This document shows, in pieces, positions 57,301-64,000 of a stretch of 64,000 bases of DNA. Made by a program: the position numbers and the translations under genes. Position 1 is the stretch's first letter. The number at the start of each line of letters is the position of its first letter. This DNA comes from Citrus sinensis (taxonomy: Eukaryota > Streptophyta > Magnoliopsida > Sapindales > Rutaceae). Where the stretch lies: contig NC_068557.1 of assembly GCF_022201045.2 (NCBI RefSeq), positions 3,100,001 through 3,164,000 on the forward strand, in the 5' to 3' direction. The notes beneath the pieces are model-generated. The model was not told the origin of the DNA, ran no database searches, and saw nothing but the letters and a program-made list of their open reading frames with translations.

Positions 57301-59911
57301 GAGAGGGAGAAAGGAAAAGTTGGTTTTTCCGTGTACTGGAAATATATGACAACAGCATATGGAGGAGTTCTTGTTCCCTTTATATTGCTGGCACAAATTA
57401 TTTTTCAGATCTTTCAAATTGGCAGCAATTATTGGATGGCTTGGGCAACTCCGGTTGCAAAGGATGTAAACCCTGCAGTTGGGGCCTCCACTCTGATAAT
57501 TGTCTATGTAGGTTTAGCAATTGGAAGTTCTTTGTCGATTCTTGCCAGGGGCAGGGTACAAAACGGCTACTCAGCTCTTTAATAAAATGCATGTATGCAT
57601 TTTCCGAGCTCCCATGTACTTCTTTGATTCAACCCCGAGTGGGAGAATTCTAAACAGAGTAAGTGAAAATGTGTTCCTACTAGATGCATGCTAAAAATTT
57701 CGTTTGTTCATTTGTCTCTTTAATTCTGTGACAGCCCAAATTCTACCGAGTAAATGGGCTGATCAAAGTGCTGCCGATATGGACATTCCATATGATATAG
57801 GGGCGTTTGCCTTTTCAATGATTCAGCTTCTTGGAATTATTGTTGTGATGTCTCTGGTTGCATGGCAGGTCCTCATTGTTTTTGTTCCTGTAATTGCTAC
57901 CTTCATCTGGTATCAGGTAATGATGCTGGCTTTCTTATACTATACATCAAATGCTAAATGTTCGTGGAAAAAAAGTAGCTGCAAAATCATTTGGCACAGG
58001 AAGCGAGCTTACTCCCTTCTTTTTCAGAAGTAGGTTGATCATTGTAGTAGGCACATATAATAATTCATTTAAAGGCAACGGATAGAAATAGAATCAATAT
58101 CTCTAACAGATCATCCAGTCCAAATGACAAGAGACTTCTGTAAAACATGCTTACAAATTTACTGTTACTGAATAGAAGATATCTCACAATTTTAAGTTTG
58201 TGCAGCAATATTACATAACTTCAACTCGGGAGCTTTCGCGGTTGATTGGAGTATGCAAAGCTCCAGTGATACAACAGTTTTCCGAAACAATTTCAGGGTC
58301 AACAACTATCAGGAGCCTTGATCAAGAATTGAGGTTTCGAGACACAAATATGAAACTGATTGATGAATATTCTCGGCCAAAATTCCATATTGCTGGTGCC
58401 ATGGAATGGCTGCGCTTCTGCATTGATATGCTGTCTTCTATTACGTTTGCCTTCTCTTTAGCTTTCTTAATTTCTGTCCCAAATGGAATTATTCATCCAT
58501 ATAAGTGGTTGCAATCCTTTCTTATTTTTGACAGTGAATAATAACTGACTATTGATCAATTTCTTTCTTCTCTTTTTTTTTTTTCCCTTCTTCAGCGATT
58601 GCAGGCCTAGCTGTGACATATGGACTTAATCTAAATATGTTGCAAGCTTTGCTAATAAGGAATCTATAAGGAATCTGGAAAGGAAGATTATATCAGTCGA
58701 GAGAATACTTCAGTGCGCTTGTATTCCTAGTGAGCCAGCTCTTGTGATTGAAGCAACTAAGCCTAACAATTCTCGGCCATCACATGGAGAAGTTAACATT
58801 CGTCATTTGCAGGTAAAGTTATTTGGTTTATACCTCAAATCTTATTCTTTTATCATGTTTACATATTCATTGATTATGGTTATGGTGTAGGTTCGATATG
58901 CTCCAAACTTGCCACTTGTGTTACGAGGTCTGACACGCACTTTGCCAGGAGGGGTAAAAAACTGGCATTGTAGGCAGAACAGGCAGTGGTAAATCAACTC
59001 TCATTCAGACACTTTTCCGTATTGTGGAATCTACAGCTGGTCATATTTTGATAGATGGCAAGGATATCTCGTTAATTGGACTGCATGATTTGAGGACAAG
59101 ACTAAGCATCATTCCTCAAGATCCAACCATGTTTGAAGGGACTACTCGAAGCAATCTAGACCCTCTTGAAGAGCATGCGGATGAGCAGATTTGGGAGGTA
59201 ACTGATTTTAACAAAATTCTGCTAAGTTTCTTTCCTGTCATTTTCTTCAAAAATTGAAGTCCATTTGATGTTCTTATAGTTGATAATTGAAATGGCGTTC
59301 TGACATATGTTTCCATTGGTGTTAGGCTTTGGATAAATGTCAACTTGGAGATGAAGTTAGGAAGAAGAAAGGGAAGCTTGACTCACAAGGTATTTCATTT
59401 GTTCTATTCTTTTGCTCCACCTAAATATCAACCAGACTTAATTATACACAGAATTTCAGTTGCATCTGTTCATGTGGGTGTTGCAGGTACAGAGAACGGA
59501 GAGAATTGGAGTATAGGCCAGAGGCAACTGGTAATGCCTAGGTCGCGTGCTGCTCAAGAAAAGTAAGGTCTTGGTTCTTGATGAAGCTACTGCATCTGTT
59601 GACACTGCTACTGATAATCAGATCCAGCAAACTCTTCGGCAACACTTTTCAGACTGCACAGTTGTAACCATTGCTCATAGGATTACTTCTGTTCTTGATA
59701 GCGCTATGGTTCTGCTTCTTAATCATGGTTAGTATGGTCATATACAGCTTGAAAGTTTTCCAATACATTGAAACCCTTTCATATTTTCTTGATTTTTCTA
59801 TATCTCGTTGTAGGGCTTATTAAGGAATATGATTCTCCAACAAAGTTGTTAGAGAACAAGTCATCATCTTTTGCACAGCTTGTGGCAGAGTACACTTCAA
59901 GCTCCAGTTGA
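54384..59911 (+). pseudogene. ABCC3-like (MRP-type) ABC transporter pseudogene
   Basis: The segment retains blocks of a plant ABCC exporter in order. TMD1 starts at the linker (PYSNAGLFSI, LIALGNKRTLDLEDVP). NBD1 has Walker A GTVGSGKSS, signature LSGGQKQRIQIA and Walker B-type DADIFLLDD. The linker and TMD2 follow (SNYWMAWATP, GSTTIRSLDQELRFRD), then NBD2 with GRTGSGKST in a shifted frame, [11 protein letters not shown] and [12 protein letters not shown], and the C-terminus ends at 59911. Approximate exons: to 56797, 56883-56967, 57031-57658, 57735-57916, 58206-58500, 58596-58812, 58891-59197, 59326-59389, 59487-59727, 59814-59911. The TMD0 start is absent. Frameshifts occur near 54840, 55030, 55295, 56900, 57550, 58660, 58950 and 59535. 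A 663-bp solo LTR splits the first exon, and one splice donor near 58500 appears changed from GT to AT. Functional relatives pump glutathione conjugates into the vacuole. Confidence 0.93.
55314..55976 (-). mobile_element. Solo LTR, 663 bp, inside the ABCC pseudogene
   Basis: Plus-strand TGTAGAATTTTG to CACAACACAACA, flanked by the perfect 5-bp repeat GAAAG (55309-55313, 55977-55981). Removing it restores adjacency of the LRK and NETAWLKK codons of the transporter exon. The minus strand has TTATAAACAG as a TATA candidate near 55699 and GAACCACGTTAACTC further down, so the LTR probably reads minus. No internal retrotransposon sequence remains. Confidence 0.85.
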
Positions 59912-60420
59912 GTAGTTGGCTGGAAATGAAGGCCGTACCTTACTTGAATTCAACTAAGTTTCCTGATGATTGCGAAAATTAAGTTGTGTTCATTTTGATC
60001 ATGTTGTATTATAGAATATTGTCTTTAGATCTGGGTGATCTAGTTTGTGATCTGCAATAGACTTCTGATTTTAATATTGCAGAGTAGTTGCGGATCACAT
60101 TATTGCTTATAAGAAATGAAAGTTCCAAGTATTTTTGGCGTGAATTTTGTTATTCAAGTATATGTGTTCAAGCATTCTTGCCCTTCCAGATGATTACATA
60201 CCCTGTTTCTTTCTTCTGATGTAAATCATGAAACCTCAGCACTTAAAAAACTTCTACTACAGTTTACTAGCTAGAACCAAAAAAAAAAAAAAAGAAACAG
60301 ACTGTGAGTGACGATTGGGACAGTTAACACAACTATTAAGTGATTATATTTTTAATCTACAACAAGCTTAAAGCATCTAATTGTTCTTCTGATCAGCAAT
60401 CTCAAAATAGAATGTTGTGT
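59912..60420. other. Convergent 3' spacer between ABCC pseudogene and DUF604 copy C
   Basis: No gene. It should hold the former ABCC 3' UTR and the 3' UTR of copy C. It includes an A run at about 60279-60295. Confidence 0.6.
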
Positions 60421-63400
60421 TTAAGCCAATACTTCACTTTTCATGCAAGCCCTTAACTTGACATTTGCAATATCCTTACCAGCTACATAATCAACATCGC
60501 AGCATTCTATTCTTCCTGCCTGTAAAATAAGAAAAACAACAATTATACACGCTATAGGTCTTCTATTTTATTGCACTGACAAGCGCCTCTGAAGCCAAAA
60601 ATTTGATAAAGATTCGCTTGAATGTGCAAAACACCAGTGGCATCAAATTGTATGTTGAAAGTTGAAGGGAAATTTACGAAAATAACCATAAATATTTTGT
60701 TATTTTTGCAACTAATCCTCTGAATTTTTTTCTATCAACATTAGCCAAACACAAGCCTTTCTTCCCAAATTACCCTTCTTTACAGACCAAAACTAATCGG
60801 CATCGTGGCATGAGTTATTTTCAAACTTATTGATCTGAGTCGGGGGATGAATCTGATGACAGGGTGCCTGTCGCACCAAGTTTTGGTGCGACAGGCGCCC
60901 GTCGCACCAAGGCTTGGTGCGACAGGCGCCCGTCGCACCAAGTTTTGGTGCGACAGGCGTGCACCAAGGCTTGGTGCGACAGGCGCCCTTCGCACCAAGG
61001 CTTGGTGCGACAGGCGCCTGTCGCACCAAAACTTGAAGTTGTTCATGATGATGTTTGTGATTCGTCGGAAACGGTGGCGTTTTGGCCGGAAATTTGAGAT
61101 AAGTTGTAACTGTTTGGTGATGCTTAGATTCCGGCGATGGGTTGGTCGATCGGAGGTGGGGAATAACGAAAGAGGTTGAGCTCGTGGAGAGGAGTGGATT
61201 GATTACGGTGGTGCTGGCTAAATCGCGGCGGAAACCGGTGAATGACGGCACGGTTGGCGCGGCTGTTTTGGTTGTTTTTCCGGCGATCTGTGGCTAATCA
61301 ACAGTGTCCGATGCTTGGGGTTTGATGGCCGGCGATTTATGATCCGTTTAGTGGTGGTTGCGTCCGGATCGGTGACGGAAAACGAGAGCCGGCAGCCTTG
61401 GACAGTGGCCGCGGGCTGAAGCTTTTGTTTCTGTTCTGTTTCGGTTTTTTTTTTTTTAAATAATGAAGCTAAACGGAAGAAAACAAAAAGGTGAAAGGAA
61501 AAGCAATCTCTCACCCGCGTCGAAGTCGAGAAAAGTTAGAAGCAATTTGGGCACGAAGATTATGGAAGGGGGAATGAATATCAATGGATTTGCAGGTGAA
61601 AGCATTAATAATAATAATGCTGATAGAATACAACTTGACAAATTTTCCATCTTAAAATCATGCAACAAGCCGCAAAAGATTAGATTTTTTTTTTAAAAAA
61701 AAAAATCAAGCTTTTTGGTCACAGAACAAGTTTTTTGGGGGAGAGATGAAGGAGGGGTATTTTGGTCTCAAAAGTTATTTTATGGCTAATGTTGATAGAA
61801 ATATTTTTGAGGGGTTAAGATGAAAAAAATCAAAACTTTAATGGTTATTAGTGTAAAATTCCCAAAGTTGAATGGTTTGACAAAATATTTTTATATGAAT
61901 GATTAAATGGGCTGAGGAATTACTAAATTACTCTTATATTAAACTAAATTAATCTTTATTAGAGAATGGGTAAAGCCCAAATTAATTTTTCAATCCTTCG
62001 CTTGATCTCGTAGAATTTGAACTCAGGTGGCAAAATCAAATAAAATTACAAGAAAACGACTTGATCAAACACTAAATTACTTTAGCTTTTCTGAACCCTG
62101 TCAAGAGATATTTTTATAAATATGATCTGTTAGAGTATATAAATTTCCGGCATTTTCAAGTTATTGAAAAATATAATTAATTTAAAAGAACTTACAGTTA
62201 AAAATCAACCAAAACTAGTTCCAATTAAAATAAATAGGATGTTGGAAAATTTCTCACAAGTCACAACCCATTAACACACGACAAGAAAAAATAATACGAC
62301 TAAAAATTATCGTCAAGTCTAATCTTAATTATCTAATTGATTTGCTAATACTATTGTATCGAATCCCAATTTTTCTCCGGACATTGAAAAAAAAAAAAAA
62401 AGCAAGGGTTAGGAGATAAATTTTTATTACCTCTTTGCGTCCAGTTGATGATGAAAAAACTTGAATTTTCACAATGGGATCAGCAGAATGATTGCCATTT
62501 GATGAACAAGCTGGTAAATTACGCTGCAAGCTCCTACTATAAGTAGTAATAATATGTTCATGAGACGACGACCCTTCATCTCTATCGAGTACACCTTCCA
62601 ATGAAAACACATGGGGAGCTTTACAGGGATCATTGGACGGCCGCCGAGTGTTGAACATGAACAACGGAGGCCTGTCCTCCTTCCAAGGCCGAAATGTCTC
62701 GAGGGGTCTTCTCAGAATGCTTCGAGGAAAAATGGATTCGTAAATGTGAGCAGAGTAGCCCCATGAGATTGAGAATGTCCAGTTGCTTTGCCTGAGGTAG
62801 CATATGGACTGTTGTAGGAGACGTGATTGATCAAGCTTTGCTGGTTTCATGAGATGATTTACGGCTTCGGTTCGGTTCATTGAGGGGAAGATTGGAGCTA
62901 TGGCGTCGAAATGGTGGAGGGTGATTAGAGGAGACTTTGGATGGGATGAGAGGAGGCCTGATATGTCCCCACGAAGATCAATCTGCATGTATATTGATCA
63001 CCATTTATCATCAGTGTGTAGCCTGAAGAGGGTTCGGGTAGGGTTTAGTGCTGGAACTTATGCGATCATTACTCGTTATAGTGTGAGAGAAGATTGTAAG
63101 TGAAACTTTTGAGCGAGGTGATATCATTTGAAATGAAAATAATGTTATCAAAATAGTGTTTTTAAGAATGAAATATGCCTTTGCTAGCATTTCTTCAGTA
63201 GTCTTCTAATAATGAGAAAAAGAAGAATACTTTTTTGTATTATTTTCAATCTAGAAAATATTGAACAAGATCATAAGTTCTAAATTATCAATCCTTTTCA
63301 TGGTTGGTATATTTTAAAATGGACATCAAAATATTTATTGGATAAGCTCTAAATGACTTGTTACACCCGTCTCATATTCAACCTTTTCCATGAAAATAAA

Positions 63401-64000
63401 TAACATAAAATTTATTTTGAAAATGCATTAATAATAAAAAAATAAATTGTTGTTTTTAATTATAAGTTTTTTATTTAAATAAGTTCCCCCCCTTCAAAGA
63501 ATGCATTTTAAAATCATTTTTTTAAAAAAAATTTTAAATACAGAAAAAAGAAATGAAAAATTATGAATTACTACTTTTCTCTCTTTAGATTTGAGAGATG
63601 ATGTTTTTCCCTCCGAAAGTGGAAATAGTAAATACCATATATTACAAACTTAACAATAAGCATGTGAAAGAATGACTACCTGGTGAATTCCCTTTTCAAT
63701 GATGAGATCAACACCTAAATCAGCTGAACATGATGAAGATAAATAATCGCTCACATACAAGTGAGGGTATCTCTCAATACACTCATCAATCGTTGATGCC
63801 AATGCTTCAACTAGTGCATAACTCAAAGCATAGCCGGCTCCACCATACCCCATATCAAAAGAAAAATCATAATTGGACTTAATACACTCAGAATTTGTAC
63901 CAATGTAATAATACTTAGTATGATCATATTTTCCCAACACTTCAACTAAATTATCTAAGAAAAATAGAGTGTCATCATCTGCCATCACAAACCACCATAC
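60421..64000 (-). CDS. DUF604 / GT31-like glycosyltransferase, copy C (5' end beyond the window)
   Basis: Exon 3 is 60519-60421, exon 2 is 62982-62431, and exon 1 ends at 63680 and runs off the right edge of the window. Splice sites are GT-AG and all junctions are phase 0, matching copy A. Visible coding is 320 or so codons in exon 1 (partial), 184 codons in exon 2, and 32 codons plus stop in exon 3, without a stop or shift. Conserved blocks are the DXD motif MADDDT, YYYIGTNSE, GGAGYALSYALVEALAS, SWGYSAHIYESI-type and the last-exon CCDV motif. Intron 2 is 1.9 kb because it holds a MULE (60667-61863); without it the intron would be about 0.7 kb. The copy may be functional if the unseen 5' end is intact. 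Exon 1 visible here covers only about 107 codons, 64000-63680. Confidence 0.88.
60861..61030. repeat. Palindromic tandem array in MULE 2
   Basis: Five to six repeats of about 31 bp based on TTGGTGCGACAGGCGCC and its reverse complement GGCGCCTGTCGCACCAA, alternately joined by GG-CTTGG or AGTTTTGG. The core TGCGACAGGCGCCTGTCGCA is a perfect 20-nt palindrome. It lies at the same place relative to the left TIR as in the first element, and flips of orientation do not change the core. Frames across it are not genes. Confidence 0.92.
61040..61440. other. GC-rich segment of unknown origin inside MULE 2
   Basis: Clearly more GC-rich than the surroundings and different from the matching position in the first MULE. 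It has Ser/Thr/Pro-rich open frames on the minus strand (for example 61251 downwards) but no domain I recognise. Its position suggests a captured host fragment, perhaps the 5' part of a gene. Confidence 0.5.

Larger units (their letters stand above)
60667..61863. mobile_element. MULE relative with palindrome array, 1197 bp, in intron 2 of DUF604 copy C
   Basis: Ends GGGAAATTTACG and inverted ATTAGTGTAAAATTCCC. The inverted arms, about 110 bp, share TTTCTATCAACATTAGCC and the AATTACCC/GGGTATTTT blocks with the element at 43661-45665. The 9-bp duplication AAAGTTGAA is perfect at 60658-60666 and 61864-61872. An array of palindromes lies at 60861-61030. The GC-rich segment 61040-61440 differs from anything in the first element and may be another captured host fragment of unrecognised origin. 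No transposase. Confidence 0.9.

Overview
The window is nuclear DNA of a eudicot plant. The evidence is AT-rich spacers, short GT-AG introns, and plant gene families: a DAD1-like chloroplast lipase, a RETICULATA-related (DUF3411) protein, plant DUF604 glycosyltransferases and an ABCC (MRP) transporter. It also holds plant LTR retrotransposons and Mutator-like elements. Genus cannot be fixed from sequence reading alone. All splice sites, element ends and counts below were read by eye.

Layout. 1-12.2 kb is gene-poor and carries small transposons: a PIF/Harbinger-like MITE (4531-5405), three foldback MULE-type MITEs (5746-6402, 7713-8191, 8520-8936; two with perfect 9-bp target duplications) and a solo LTR (11432-11927). 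An intronless class I phospholipase A1-type lipase lies at 12653-14260. From 14.3 to 23.9 kb I see no gene, only a diverged segmental duplication (about 17.0-19.0 kb) and simple repeats. A complete 11.5-kb Athila-like Ty3/gypsy element on the minus strand fills 23952-35431. It has 1195-bp LTRs, a tRNA-Asp primer site, gag-pol with two in-frame stops and an extra third ORF with one stop. An eight-exon RETICULATA-related gene (36768-40740, 405 aa) follows.

41-64 kb is a tandem family of three minus-strand DUF604/GT31-like genes. Copy A (41380-43032) looks intact with three exons. Copy B (46447-53530) has lost its 5' coding part, has a frameshift, and is split by a full-length copia element with LTRs identical by eye and an open 1542-aa polyprotein. 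Copy C (60421 to beyond 64000) keeps its exon structure but has a transposon in intron 2. A plus-strand ABCC3-like pseudogene (54384-59911), itself cut by a solo LTR, sits between B and C.

The most unusual component is a pair of related Mutator-like non-autonomous elements, 43661-45665 and 60667-61863. Both have about 110-bp terminal inverted repeats and perfect 9-bp target duplications. Just inside the left TIR both carry an array of near-perfect palindromes with core TGCGACAGGCGCCTGTCGCA. The first also carries fragments of two unrelated host genes, an ABCB transporter fragment with an intron and a DRT111/SPF45-like splicing-factor fragment, so it is a Pack-MULE.
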